Numbered from the stretch's first letter, positions 1 through 10,425 are shown. The stretch is 50,011 bases of DNA from Helochares maculicollis (GCA_033557835.1 JAWQRO010000185.1:1-50011); one strand, 5' to 3'. Notes: generated by a model from the sequence alone, not told the origin. Made by a program: numbers and translations.

Positions 1-1127
1 TTTTCACAGTAATTATAAAATAGACTTATTTCTGTCCACAATTGAAAGATGAAAAATAAATAAAATCAGGCACCTTCTTTTAGAAATACATTTTTCACAA
101 TTTGCTACTGTACTTTTTTTCAATAGTAAGAATTTCTTTGGTCTTACATTTCAAATGTGTACATATTTTTTTATTTATTTTTTGCAATAGCAACACTTGC
201 TCTCAGAGAAGCCCAGAAATTACAATGAATGCAACTTCTGAACAGAGTAAATGTTCGAAATTACACATATGCAATGCAGCGAAGTGCCTACATTTTCATT
301 GAAAGTGTTTGTGAACAACGTAATGCTTGTGCACTGTTGGAAACTAGAACTATTGAGTAAATAAATAAGTTTAATTGTTTTAATTGCTTTGTGTATGAAA
401 AGCTAAAATATTTCATAAGCCTGTTGGAGTATTGCCTAAAAGTCTAAGTTTTCAACCCTTATAATATCAATAATTTAATACATAACACATGATTCACAAA
501 TTTCAATAAGCATTGTTTTTGCTCAAATGAATGTTTTAAGATAACAAAATGATTCATCACCTTAACAACAAAAATACGATTAACAACAGTATAGTACACT
601 TAAAACGTATTAGTTAGTGGAGCAAATGGAATAATTTTTGAATAACACACATAATTTATATTTTCAAATATTAGAGAATCAAATAAAGTCGAATTCATTT
701 TCCACGCACAAAAATTTTACAGCCTTACCTGAACATTTTAAAAATATGATAAAACTTAAAATAAGCATTACACTTGACATTTTCGAATATATAATCTAAA
801 ATCCATAAAATATTTTGTGGACTAACAAGAACTGTCAATGTTAACTTGCGACATGACAGCCAGAAATAACAGATGCCTCTATTTCAGGTTTACCAGCTAC
901 GATTGCTAGGGTAATTTACCATTAGCTTACAGTAACTATGCTAGTACTAACAACACTTTGCTGTCTAACAGAGTACAGCATTTTTAGGTTGTTGATTTTG
1001 TAATCCGTAAGTAGATGGCAGAGTATGTTACAATTTACTCTTATAATTCTTGATGTTAACAAAATAGCTTTGTTAATTACTATTTAAATAATATGTTAAT
1101 ATGATAAACGATAATGTTGCACATAAA
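1..1127. other. AT-rich stretch without a recognisable gene
   Basis: Only short chance ORFs are present. No exon with splice signals, no RNA gene and no transposase fragment was recognised. It lies downstream of the splicing-factor gene and may be intergenic or the intron of a gene outside the window. Confidence 0.5.
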
Positions 1128-1495
1128 AATGATCGTCTCGACGAGACGGGTCCAACGGTGCCACCCACGATCCTCCACGGTGAGTTTCGTTGAAATTTTT
1201 AAGTTTTGGGGGCAAAATAGTCCTAAAATGGCCGTATCTGGGTTTCGGGTGGAATTTCGAGACGAAACTTGCACCGAACCGCTGCAGCTAGAGATGAACC
1301 GCGACCACCATCGGACAGACAACGCTCCCCCTCCTCCATCAAGGCCAGTTATTCGATTTCGCAAGAAAAATTTTTTTTTAAAAAATCGAAAAAAATTGAA
1401 CCCCCGGGTATTGACGAAATTTCAGGATTTTCGAGTTTCATCAGAAAAAAATTAATGGCGCCCGAACGGAGAGGGCTAGAGCCGCGATAAAGCAT
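1128..1495. repeat. GC-rich island, probable dispersed-repeat or LTR-element fragment
   Basis: This block is far richer in G and C than its surroundings and has sharp edges. It opens with an interrupted palindrome at 1134-1148 (CGTCTCG, one A, CGAGACG). Near its right end, at about 1455, it carries TGGCGCCCGAAC, which is what a primer-binding site complementary to the 3' end of tRNA-Lys looks like in LTR retrotransposons. The overlapping ORFs on both strands match no protein I know. I infer a piece of a mobile or dispersed repeat, possibly an LTR plus leader. There is no second copy here, no clear CA end before the putative binding site and no visible target duplication. Confidence 0.4.
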
Positions 1496-1890
1496 GCTAA
1501 TTCATATAACTACAGATCAATCAAAATTGAATATTTATCTATATAGTTTATTTTTTACATATTGTTTCCAGTAGTAAAGCTTCATAATTACAATTGAAAC
1601 TTGTGCTGTAAATGTGAAATTTCTGTGTTTCACAAACTGTTAATATTAAAAAACCATTAGTTTTTAAAATCTCATCAATTCAGAATTCAAGATATTTAAT
1701 TATGAATTACTTTGCAAACTATCAATTTTATAATTGGCAATCATTACACAATGAAAAACTAAAACATGTATTTAGCATAAGAATACAATAATTTTCCATG
1801 CTTTCAAGTAAAAATATATTGAAAAGTGTGCATTTAGAAACTAACATTCAAACTATTGACAATTTTATTAATCATATACTTCCTATACAA
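1496..1890. other. AT-rich intergenic stretch, no feature seen
   Basis: No coding potential or repeat was recognised. A second TTTATT hexamer (minus-strand AATAAA) lies at 1864-1869, close to the likely poly(A) site of the gene to the right. Confidence 0.5.
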
Positions 1891-1896
1891 TTTATT
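1891..1896 (-). promoter_or_regulatory. Likely poly(A) signal of the YJU2B-like gene
   Basis: The hexamer AATAAA is read on the minus strand about 150 bases after the stop codon of the splicing-factor gene. Such hexamers are frequent in AT-rich DNA, so this assignment rests on position alone. Confidence 0.35.
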
Positions 1897-1899
1897 AAT

Positions 1900-1902
<3 letters not shown>

Positions 1903-1942
<40 letters not shown>
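1903..1942. repeat. (TA)n microsatellite
   Basis: An uninterrupted run of about twenty TA dinucleotides lies just past the 3' end of the minus-strand splicing-factor gene. Confidence 0.9.
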
Positions 1943-1948
<6 letters not shown>

Positions 1949-2043
1949 ATAAACAAACCCAATAAAGATATATACATATATACAATCCTAAATGTACATG
2001 AAATTTTTTACTTAATACTTATATTATCACATTTTTATATCTA

Positions 2044-2985
2044 CTAGTCAGACTCACTACTTGTACCATAATCAACTAAAATTTTAGGCACCTTTGGCTT
2101 TACTGTAACTGAGTCACTGTCAGATTTTCGTTTGACAATCCCTTCTTTGAATAATGGTGTATTAATTAAAGTTGAAGTCAGTTTTGTATTTACTACTTTA
2201 CTTGACGACGCAAAGACAGAACTAGTCAGCAATTTCCTTTTCTTCAGCATCTCATCTTCTGTGATGGAGACCTTAGGTTTAAGCTTCATACTTAACAAAG
2301 CAGCCATTTTCTTATCTTCACTTTTTTCTGGTACCAAAGTTATATCCAAACAAGATTTCTTCAAAAGTGCTTTGTCTGCTTCTGAAGATTTCTTTATTTC
2401 TTGAGATTTTTTGCGGAATGTTTCCCGCAATTTTTGATTAGCAGTGTAGCTATCTGCCCAAGTGCTTTCGTTTCGTGAAAATAGCTTTGCCAGAGCTGGC
2501 TTCATTTCTTCTGCTGTGTTGTGATCCTTCACTCCATGTTCTAATTTATACATGGAATCATCGAAGAGTCGCTTTTGCGTTTCTTTAGTCTCTGGAACGA
2601 TTTGTTCATTTTTTGTGGGGTCCCATCTATTTTCTTGCCTTCTTGCCCCAGAGATGATGATGTAATCCAAATTCTCAGGGTCAGTTTTGATAATAAAATG
2701 ATTATCACACAAGTGGCATTTCATTTTAAATTGATAGACCGGAGTGGAATAATACATTCCGACTTTGGTCTTCTCTGCATTGTAACGAACACCCATCCCA
2801 ATATGATTCTTGCAGCCGTCACACCATATATTGTAGGGGAGTTCAAATCGAATTATTATAATTCCCAAGTGAACTTTACGAGCTCTCTCTCGAAGGGCAT
2901 GAGTACCTAAAAATTTATTTAGGCCTCCTGCTTTCGGATCGTAATCAGGTGGATAGTATTTGTTGGTTCCTTTGCGTTCCCCCAT
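2044..2985 (-). CDS. YJU2B/CCDC130-type CWC16 family splicing factor
   Basis: A 313-residue protein of the CWC16/YJU2 family, nuclear proteins associated with the spliceosome; this one resembles the CCDC130 (YJU2B) branch. The N-terminus MGERKGTNKYYPPD, the segment PYNIWCDGCKNHIGMGVRYN and the pair C55/C58 with C90/C93 (CDGC, CHLC) give the four-cysteine zinc-binding site expected of the family. The C-terminal third is lysine- and serine-rich and low in complexity, as usual. It is somewhat shorter than vertebrate relatives because that tail is short. The start is the conserved MGER. The coding region has no intron. A good acceptor (pyrimidine tract then TTTTTAG, around 3012) lies just upstream, so the 5' UTR may be spliced. 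A dead mariner begins about 145 bases upstream of the ATG. Confidence 0.93.
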   Translation of the reverse strand: MGERKGTNKYYPPDYDPKAGGLNKFLGTHALRERARKVHLGIIIIRFELPYNIWCDGCKNHIGMGVRYNAEKTKVGMYYSTPVYQFKMKCHLCDNHFIIKTDPENLDYIIISGARRQENRWDPTKNEQIVPETKETQKRLFDDSMYKLEHGVKDHNTAEEMKPALAKLFSRNESTWADSYTANQKLRETFRKKSQEIKKSSEADKALLKKSCLDITLVPEKSEDKKMAALLSMKLKPKVSITEDEMLKKRKLLTSSVFASSSKVVNTKLTSTLINTPLFKEGIVKRKSDSDSVTVKPKVPKILVDYGTSSESD

Positions 2986-3129
2986 ATTTGTGGCTTATTT
3001 GTTGTAAGTTATCCTAAAAAGAAAAACTTATTTTGTATAGCGCTCATAAACATTATATGTGCACATAAGGACACAGTATCACAGAGTATGCACCTTCACA
3101 TTGTACCAAACCTCATTCAGTTTAACATA

Positions 3130-3160
3130 ACAGGTGCGCAAGTTTTAAATGCCGTTTTTT
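3130..3160. repeat. Left terminal inverted repeat of the mariner
   Basis: It starts ACAGGTGCGCAAG after a TA and matches, with several mismatches, the reverse complement of the right end. Confidence 0.8.
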
Positions 3161-3588
3161 TTTCATGAAAACACTTTTTATCATTTTATCCATATCTCAA
3201 GCAATTTATGGATACCATTTCAAAAGAAAGCTTCAGCTTTCATTGATATCAATCCAGCAAACCATTTTAGTACATCCTCCACAGTCTTGAAGTGTTGCTC
3301 AGCCAGTGTGTGTCCCATCGATGAGAAGAAGGTGCCAGGCCTGGTAAATATGGCGGGTGGGGTAGGAGTTCCCAACCAAACGAAGAAATCGTTTCTTTGA
3401 CCCCTTTGGCTGAATGTGCAGAAGCGTTGTCATGCTGCAGAATGACTTTGCCGTATCTTCGTGCCCATTCTGGGCATTTTTCGATCAATGCATGGTTTAA
3501 ATTGATCATTTGTTGTCGGTAGCAGACGGTATTAACTGTTTGGCCGGGTTTGGGAAGCTCGTAGTACACTACTCCCTTCTGATCCTAC

Positions 3589-3614
3589 CACACACACACA
3601 CACACACACACACA
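3589..3614. repeat. (CA)13 microsatellite inside the mariner
   Basis: A perfect run of thirteen CA units interrupts the transposase reading frame between the helix-turn-helix half and the catalytic half. Confidence 0.9.
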
Positions 3615-4272
3615 GATGTTGATGGCTGTCTTGACGTTACCCACGATTTCTTACGTTTGGGATTCTCAAAGTATATCCATTTTTCATCGCATTACAACAA
3701 GATGCAAAAATCCCTTTCTTTTGTGGCGTAAATGCAGCATTTCGCACACAGTTTTTTGTCTTTCCATCTGTCGTTCGTTTAGTTTGTGTGGAACCCATTT
3801 TCCAACATTTTGAATCTTCCACATGGCTCTCAGGCGATTGGAAATGGCTTGCTGTGTGACATTCAACTGCTCCTCCATCATTTATTGTGTTTGTGTATCC
3901 TCTTTGTCCAATAATGATTGTAATTCGTCATCTGTAAACTTTTTTGGTCGATTTTCACGTTTTTTGTCAAGAACATTGAAATCGCCACTTTTGAAACCAT
4001 CATTCACAAGTATTGACAGTTGGAGCAAGATGTGTCTCTGCAAGAATTTGATGAATTTCTGATGCCTTTTTCTTTTGATTGAACAAGAAAATCATTACAT
4101 GCCGCAAATGCCCTTTACTTGGCTAAAAATTCGACATGTTTAATACAAAATAGAAGTATGCTATTAACTCGTAAACAAGTAAACAAATATAACGTTTTGT
4201 GGTGGGCAATCTTATCAAAAAAATTACGTTCCAGGGGTTACTTAAATAGATTTAATGCGCCATCTCTTGACA

Positions 4273-4303
4273 ACCAAACAACATTTTAAACTTGCGCATG
4301 TGG
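4273..4303. repeat. Right terminal inverted repeat of the mariner
   Basis: Read on the minus strand it begins CCACATGCGCAAG and is followed on the plus strand by TA. It mirrors the left end across the core TGCGCAAGTTT. Confidence 0.8.
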
Positions 4304-4324
4304 TATAATAAAATATATTAATCA

Positions 4325-4795
4325 TTAGTTTATTTTCTGTAGGGTGGCTTATTGATATAAACTTACAATTTGAGTAATTCCCAGAAAGAAAAATCTAATA
4401 TCTATAAATTTGGCAATTTTGGTGGCCATTCCACTAAATTGTATTTAGATAGTTTTACATTTTAACTCCGTAATGTGACAGGGCGCCAGCCTATTGAAAC
4501 CAGATTTCATCTTTGTTAACAATAATACAGAGTTGAGGTATTACTTCATTTTGAAGCAGAACTAAATATCAATTAGATGTCAATGTGCCAACAGTGAAAA
4601 AATGAAAAATAATCCTGCTAATATGTTTGCAAAGATGCTTAACCGAAAGTTGAATTTTTAAGGATACTAAGTATGAACTTCCTCAACGCAATATGGGTTG
4701 TCTATTGACCGATATCTGCAAGTGCATCTGTTTACTGGTCCATTTAAGCAGAATGGTGTTTATAACAATCGACCACAAAATAGTAAATAGTTAAG
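4325..4795 (-). mobile_element. IS630/Tc1-mariner-superfamily transposase relic, copy 1
   Basis: Reading the minus strand with frameshifts recovers the catalytic region of an insect IS630-like transposase in the right order: CLNGPVNRCTCRY, NPYCVEEVHT, IFANILAGLFF, LLQNEVIPQL, a DGAPPHY-type segment mutated to AGALSHYG, then EWPPKLPNL and VYINKPPY. Many stops interrupt it, so it is an old dead copy. It abuts the mariner to its left; the mariner may have landed at its edge. A related copy lies on the plus strand near 21840-22170. Confidence 0.75.
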
Positions 4796-6354
4796 TAATA
4801 GGTTTGAGTTAAGTTGTTAAGAAAATAGCATATTGTCAAGCTTCTCAGGGATGGCATTTTTTATTAAATGAAATAGTTTTTTTATTTATTTTAGAGTGTG
4901 TTATTTTTTATCTGATTGGTGATTGTTCCAACAATGAATTTTTAGAATGTTTCTTAGGATTAAGAAATATAAAAATATATGTGTGTTGAAGTTTAAAATA
5001 AATTTGGTCAAAAAAGTTTTTGTATCGATTTCGGCGAGAGAGAAGCAGATAAATCAACTTCAAGATGCAAATGTACAAAATCTTAAGACGAACCGAGGAA
5101 GCAGCAACAACTTTTAAGTGGTGATAAAAGGAATTCAGTTGGATCTGCAAATTCAAATAAGACAAATGGCATCTGGATGTAAAGAACTAACGAGAAATTG
5201 TTTTGAATTTTGAAAATTATGTAGAGTTATTGCATTGACCTTTTTCAGTAAACTACTGCTCTTCAGGGTAGTTATTACAAATATTGCCTTGTCTACAAAG
5301 ATCTCTCAATGGGCCAATTGAAACAAAACATTTAAAAAAATTACAAACTAAAAAATGTTTAGAGCATTTTGCATAGATATTTTCAATATAATAAACTACT
5401 AATATTAAGTGCAATTATTCAGTTTTAATAAAGAGAATTATAGTGATAAGCACACTCCATCACATCACTTCTTTGAATTTATTTAACATACTAAGACTAC
5501 CTCTTTATTTATTGGTATACAAATATGATTATTACTATGTACTGTCTGTTACAGAATACGTTTATACTTTATCAAACTCTTTCTTACCTGAGAGTCAACT
5601 TATTTTTCAGATAATCAACTAGTGATGTAAATCGTTAAGCCTAAATTCACATTATTTGGTACGATTGACCCCATTTACATTATTTTATGGCTTACAAAAG
5701 TACTAGAAGACTGCTGTAAAAATGTGTAACAGTATGTTGAGGAATTTGTAGGTTATTTATCCTTTTATGACACGAAAGCTAAACTGGCTTCCCAAGATCT
5801 CGTAAAATTTAATCAAACTAGGTTTAAAAGGGAGTGTTGCACATTACGGAACACGAAGATAAAAATGCTGATAAAATTTTGAATATAGTTTTTGCATGGC
5901 TCAAAACACATGAATTTGATTTAAAACATAAACATTTAAAAAAAAATTTCTTCAAAATCATACCAAGTATGTTTTAAAAGCTATATTTTTAGACAACAGA
6001 GCTAAATTTTGGAGTGCTAACGATTTAAAGATTTATATACTTATCGGAATCAATCATTATCGCAATCACAATAGACAAAAAAAAGAAAAACTTTCCTTTA
6101 TAAAAAGATCCGCGGTAAACGGCAAAGAAGACTCAGTTTTGTTTTCTGACCGAGAAGGCCTGTAGAGCAAACTGACGTAAAACAAATAAATAGCTGCAAA
6201 TAGTAAATAATATAGTTAGTACCACGACAAGCAAATAAATAAGCACACTTTTTGTGGTATATTATATAAGGAAACCCGGCGAAAATTGTAAAACTAGCTT
6301 TTAAATACAAGTATGAAATGCAAATAACGACTACGTTGATCCAATTCAGAAATA
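4796..6354. other. AT-rich intergenic stretch, no gene recognised
   Basis: Only short ORFs without family resemblance are present. The part next to 4800 may contain further decayed sequence of the IS630-like relic, but I could not read it. Confidence 0.45.
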
Positions 6355-6360
6355 TTTATT
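6355..6360 (-). promoter_or_regulatory. Likely poly(A) signal of NDUFS7
   Basis: Minus-strand AATAAA about 40 bases after the stop codon of the complex I subunit gene, at the expected position. Confidence 0.5.
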
Positions 6361-6399
6361 CTAAATATTAAAATATAAAAATGCATTTCGTATTCCCAA

Positions 6400-7035
6400 T
6401 CATTTCTTTCTATACCACATTAAAAATGTTTGGTCTCTTTTAATTTTTCTTTGAACTTGAAGAATGGCGTAGAGTAATGCTTCTGCAGGTGGTGGACAGC
6501 CTGGGACATAAAAATCAACCGGTATCAATCGATCTACTCCTCTACATACAGCATACGAATAATGGTAATATCCTCCTCCATTTGCACAACTCCCCATTGA
6601 AATGACCCATTTTGGCTCAGGCATTTGGTCATAAACCTTTCTCACTCCATGAGACATTTTATTGGTCACCGTTCCTGCTACAATTACTAAATCTGTTTGC
6701 CTTGGAGACGCCCTGAAAACAACACCAAATCTATCCATATCATATCTGGACCCAGCTATATGCATCATCTCTACTGCGCAACATGCCAAGCCAAAAGTGA
6801 CCGGCCAGAGGGAAGTTTTTCTTGCCCAATTTAATAAGTCATCAAGTCGAGCCAGATGCCATTCCACTACTCCCTTTGTGTCCTGAAATGGAGAATATGG
6901 CTTTATACCAGCCCTTGAGAGTTTCATGGGTTTGGCACTTCCATTGGCATAGAGCCTTATATCTGATTTAAATTCCGGCACGATACTTTTGAGGAGTGAA
7001 GTCTTTTGTGTGCAAATTTGAAGTCTCAGCGCCAT
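6400..7035 (-). CDS. NDUFS7: NADH dehydrogenase iron-sulfur subunit 7 (complex I 20 kDa / PSST subunit), intronless
   Basis: A 211-residue nuclear-encoded core subunit of mitochondrial respiratory complex I that carries cluster N2, the last iron-sulfur centre before ubiquinone. The four cluster ligands are visible: tandem C85-C86 in TFGLACCAVEMM, C150 in MGSCANGGG and C180 in PGCPPPAEALL. The first 40 or so residues are basic and variable, as expected of a mitochondrial import sequence. The length is normal and the ATG begins the presequence. There is no intron. Several positions that are nearly fixed in relatives I remember differ: GSR instead of APR before YDMDRFG, SHGVRKVYDQ instead of APALRKVYDQ, and RGVDR instead of RGCDR. 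It could be the main gene or a retrotransposed paralogue comparable in idea to Drosophila ND-20L; the sequence alone does not decide. Confidence 0.93.
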   Translation of the reverse strand: MALRLQICTQKTSLLKSIVPEFKSDIRLYANGSAKPMKLSRAGIKPYSPFQDTKGVVEWHLARLDDLLNWARKTSLWPVTFGLACCAVEMMHIAGSRYDMDRFGVVFRASPRQTDLVIVAGTVTNKMSHGVRKVYDQMPEPKWVISMGSCANGGGYYHYSYAVCRGVDRLIPVDFYVPGCPPPAEALLYAILQVQRKIKRDQTFLMWYRKK

Positions 7036-9794
7036 TTTTATGTGCTTTCTCGATTCACTTTTGGCAATTATGACAGGGAAAGTTGATTGATAGACAAAGC
7101 TTACTTAAGTACATTAAGCTGTATTAAAGTTTGCATTAGCCTATTGCTTTATTTCTAACAAGTTTAGTAAAACTATAAAATGATCTTTAATGTTTATTTA
7201 TTTGCCTTTCTTTATTAACCTTCTCATCCTGGATCTAAAATAAGGTTTTGTTATGAACGCACAATATTTATGAAATAGGAAAATAAAATTGCGTAGAATT
7301 ATAGAATAATATTAATTTAGGTAAATATATTTTTAGTAGATTTGAATACCCGAGGGAATCACATTGTTTACAAACAAGGGTGCTGTACGACTGTAGGTGT
7401 AACAACAGTTTTAGAAATACACTTGTAGCTAACAGCGAGGGTCATGGCTTAGGTCTCGTGTTTTTGGGATTTTTCAAAATGTATTTCTACGCGAATTTCT
7501 CCAAGTATCCCTTGTACAAAAGCTGCTTACTCTAGAGTATTTTTATTACCTTTAAAATTTCCTTCCGCTTGGTAAGTCAAGTAAACATTCTGCACAAACA
7601 AATAAGGTGATTCAAAATATCGCAGCATCTCGTCGCTAAGACTCCGAAGAGCATGATCTTTTAGAGGAAGACAGCATTGCTGCGGCAGCGGCAGCGTAGT
7701 TGCGGTCTCCGGCCGGCAAATACAAGAAAATTGAATAAAACAACAAGATAAAGCTGTAGAAGTACTTGAGGAGCTTGCGATTTTCATTTTTGTACGGCAG
7801 CCAAATCCCGCAAGCACGCAATATAAAAAGTTGAATTTAAAGTATTTTTCTAACACATTTTCAGCAGTTCCATGCCCTGGGGTCTTCTCCATTTCGAGGT
7901 TGAGTTGAGCGATAGAATCAAGATCGCATTATATAGTTTTAAACTGGAGCACAATACGGATTTATTTTCTGCATGTTCATGAATATTTTAAAATTACTTC
8001 AGAACTTTTAGGAAAGTCATTACTGAACTGGAAATGTTAGTTGTTCTGGTATTTACGAAAATGTATAATGCTGTGCTGGATAGGAGCAAACTTGCATTTA
8101 AATGTTGTCTATGCGTTGTGCAAAAACGTAAAAACTTTAAAAGTGAGCACAGGTTCAAAACTTTCTACACCAGGAAACTTCTTGGCTTTATTAAATATTA
8201 ACATTTAGTTTAATGTTAATGTTTATTTTTAATTTCTAAGCAAGGACATTTCAGCTTAAGCATCGTTTAATCGGCGATGTAAGCTTAACTATTGTATATG
8301 TTTGTGCGTTTGAATTGTTAATTGTTTAATGAGGACTTTTGAGGAATTTCGGATAAACATTTTGATTGTAAACAATCTTGGCGCTGTTATTTAAAATGTT
8401 TAGCAATAGTTGGTCTAAGCTTAAAGTGGGTTCAATAAGCTTATCCGAGACGATCATTAAGAAATGATTGGAAAGCTGTATAAATAATACATTAAAATTA
8501 TTGCTTGCCTCGGTCATTTTGGGAGTATCTACTTACCAGCCAGTTTATATTTGTGCAAAGTCATTTAAAATGAATACCTAATGCGTACCTTATTTATTTA
8601 TTAAAAGAATGGCTTGATTTCTTAATAGATTACTTTGTATTATAGTTTCAGTGTATTGCACACTTTTTAAATTAAATGCATTAAGCTAAAGCATTGTAGG
8701 TTTCATGTTATTAACGTTGAAAGTAGGTGGTTTGTGAAAATCGCTTTTTTTGTTGCAATGTGGAGAATAAATAGGTGTCGGTTATTATAGTATAATAACA
8801 CGTATTTTCAATAACCTAGGACATTCATAAATATTTGACTATAAAATGACTAATATTCTAATTATTATCTGTGCAAAAGCGTGACTAAAATACATTTTTC
8901 AGATATTGATACTGATTTTTCATAGATAACAGCTTAGATTCTAGGAAATAATTGCTTCGGTTCTTCCTGTTACTTGATAAAAATATACTGAATAGAAAGA
9001 AATTACTCTATAGTAACAAAACCGAACACCAACTCATATTTACACTAGCCAATTAATTATAAATAAATTCATTCGTGTCCATAGCATCTGCCGTTATCTA
9101 TTAATATAAACTATAATCGCATTGTGTAATAATAATATTGTCATTGTAACACTTTTTTGGAAAAATTCCATTAACATTAATAATATGGGCATTTTATGTT
9201 AATTAACCGCTATATATAGTTTTAGTATTCCAATTTGTTCATCTATTAACAGTATCTTGCTCAATTGTGCAATAGGAGTAAAGATGATATACATAGCACA
9301 GACAGTCATCTCATTTGTCTCTATTATAATTGCTTCTCAACCTGCATACAGCAAATTCTATAAGCTAGTCGAGTCGGTCGCAATTTGTGCAGCCAAGAGA
9401 TAAGTCATCCACATCGCTAGACTGCACCTCATAAAGTTCATTAGTTTTGATAAAGTTTCATTAAATTGAGGCGAAAACTACCATTATTGAAATATATCTC
9501 GCATTTGGTTACATTCTATGAATTTAAACTCTCCAACTTTGCAAAAGAACGCTGAATAATCTATCCCTCGGTTTTATATATACGAAGAAGGTGAAATGAT
9601 TAAGAAGCTTTATTGAAAAACTGTCTGAAATTTTATCGTCTCATAAGTTTACCGTGAAAAATTTAGGTAGCTGTATTTTGAAAATCGCAGTAAGTGCACG
9701 TCAGATTTTTTACTGCTATAAAATATAAAAACTATTATCTATAAATATTTCTGCTGAGATAATCGTCTATTATTTTTAAAAGAAATATCTAATT
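7036..9794. other. Intergenic stretch with one weak ORF
   Basis: AT-rich sequence without recognised genes or transposon fragments, apart from the doubtful minus-strand ORF at 7527-7892, listed separately. Confidence 0.4.
7527..7892 (-). CDS. Doubtful 121-codon ORF, unknown
   Basis: I do not recognise this predicted protein. It lies in a patch richer in G and C than its surroundings. A TATATAA box stands about 35-40 bases upstream of the ATG on the minus strand (7929-7935). The composition is irregular (serine and cysteine runs), and a second ORF overlaps in another frame through an alanine-rich GCAGCG stretch. No domain, signal peptide or splice context supports it. It may be a small gene or chance. 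Confidence 0.2.
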   Translation of the reverse strand: MEKTPGHGTAENVLEKYFKFNFLYCVLAGFGCRTKMKIASSSSTSTALSCCFIQFSCICRPETATTLPLPQQCCLPLKDHALRSLSDEMLRYFESPYLFVQNVYLTYQAEGNFKGNKNTLE

Positions 9795-10025
9795 ATGGCT
9801 GATTCTAATGCAGGAACCTCTAAAGAGGGAACGACGGTTTATGATATTAACACCGAAGAAACGGAGAATCCAACTGATTGTAACCAAAACAATGACCTAG
9901 AGGACGACATAAACTGCGTCCCAAATTGGAATTTATCTAACATATCCAGAATTTTTCTTCGTTGGTTTTCTTTTGGCGATCCTCCGGAGTGGCAGGAGTT
10001 TTTAAAGAAGAATGATTTATTGTAG
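9795..10025 (+). CDS. Possible small protein of 76 residues, unknown
   Basis: I do not recognise the family. The N-terminal two thirds are acidic, polar and probably disordered. The C-terminal end is a compact aromatic, basic segment (ISRIFLRWFSFGDPPEWQEF) that looks like a folded or protein-binding motif. This asymmetric composition is unlike the chance ORFs nearby, and codon use is not purely AT-driven. A TATA-like TATAAAATATAAAAA stretch lies near 9717-9731, about 65 bases before the ATG. It ends 370 bases before the promoter of the EGF gene. It could also be the last exon of a longer gene to the left. Confidence 0.4.
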   Translation: MADSNAGTSKEGTTVYDINTEETENPTDCNQNNDLEDDINCVPNWNLSNISRIFLRWFSFGDPPEWQEFLKKNDLL

Positions 10026-10390
10026 ATTTATTGTATGTACTCAGGCGGCATTAAAATGTTGATTATAATATTTGTGTTGAGGTTATTTGGCCCCTCCCTT
10101 TCAACAATAGATCACAATTAAGCACGACTATAGATAGATTCTTTTTATGGAAAATTATTGATGGAGACATGGCAGCCTCTTGAACATGAACAAATACGGT
10201 TTAACAAGTCGTAGATTCGATTTATTTGTGCCAGTCAACTGGTCCAGGATCTTATAATTCATTGTTGATGAAATATTGCCTGAAATATGCTGTCTGTCGA
10301 AATTTGAACGGTCTGGCGCCTACTACTACTTCAATATAATTCGAACTCATACTCTACCTTCTCATGAAAAGATCGCAACTGCTAGCTATT
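10026..10390. other. Spacer before the plus-strand EGF gene
   Basis: No ORF or repeat was recognised. No TATA box precedes the initiator described next. Confidence 0.4.
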
Positions 10391-10425
10391 TCAGTCTTTA
10401 ATTCAGTCGTTGCTTGTCCAGTTGT
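10391..10425 (+). promoter_or_regulatory. Candidate TATA-less core promoter: initiator plus DPE
   Basis: TCAGTC at 10391-10396 fits the arthropod initiator, with A+1 at 10393. AGTTGT at 10420-10425 falls exactly at +28 to +33 and fits the downstream promoter element consensus RGWYVT. A second TCAGT is at 10403. The predicted 5' leader would be 77 bases, ending at the signal-peptide ATG at 10470. This is motif matching only. Confidence 0.45.

Larger units (their letters stand above)
3130..4303 (-). mobile_element. Dead, nearly full-length mariner (mauritiana-like) element
   Basis: A class II element of about 1174 bases with imperfect terminal inverted repeats sharing the core TGCGCAAGTTT at both ends, flanked by TA (3128-3129 and 4304-4305), the usual mariner target duplication. 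The minus strand encodes a decayed mariner transposase. Its N-terminus near 4139 has a stop soon after MSNF. A helix-turn-helix segment with QLNVTQQAISNRLRAM lies near 3870-3825. The catalytic part includes KPGQTVN, ALIEKCPEWARR, the motif HDNAS and LPHPPY. Frameshifts, stops and an internal CA microsatellite make it inactive. It sits immediately upstream of the YJU2B-like gene. Confidence 0.9.

Noticed and set aside
1455..1490. GTTCGGGCGCCA read on the minus strand as the 3' end of a tRNA gene
   Set aside because: No T-loop, anticodon arm or D-arm can be folded from the adjoining sequence, and CCA is not normally encoded in animal tRNA genes.
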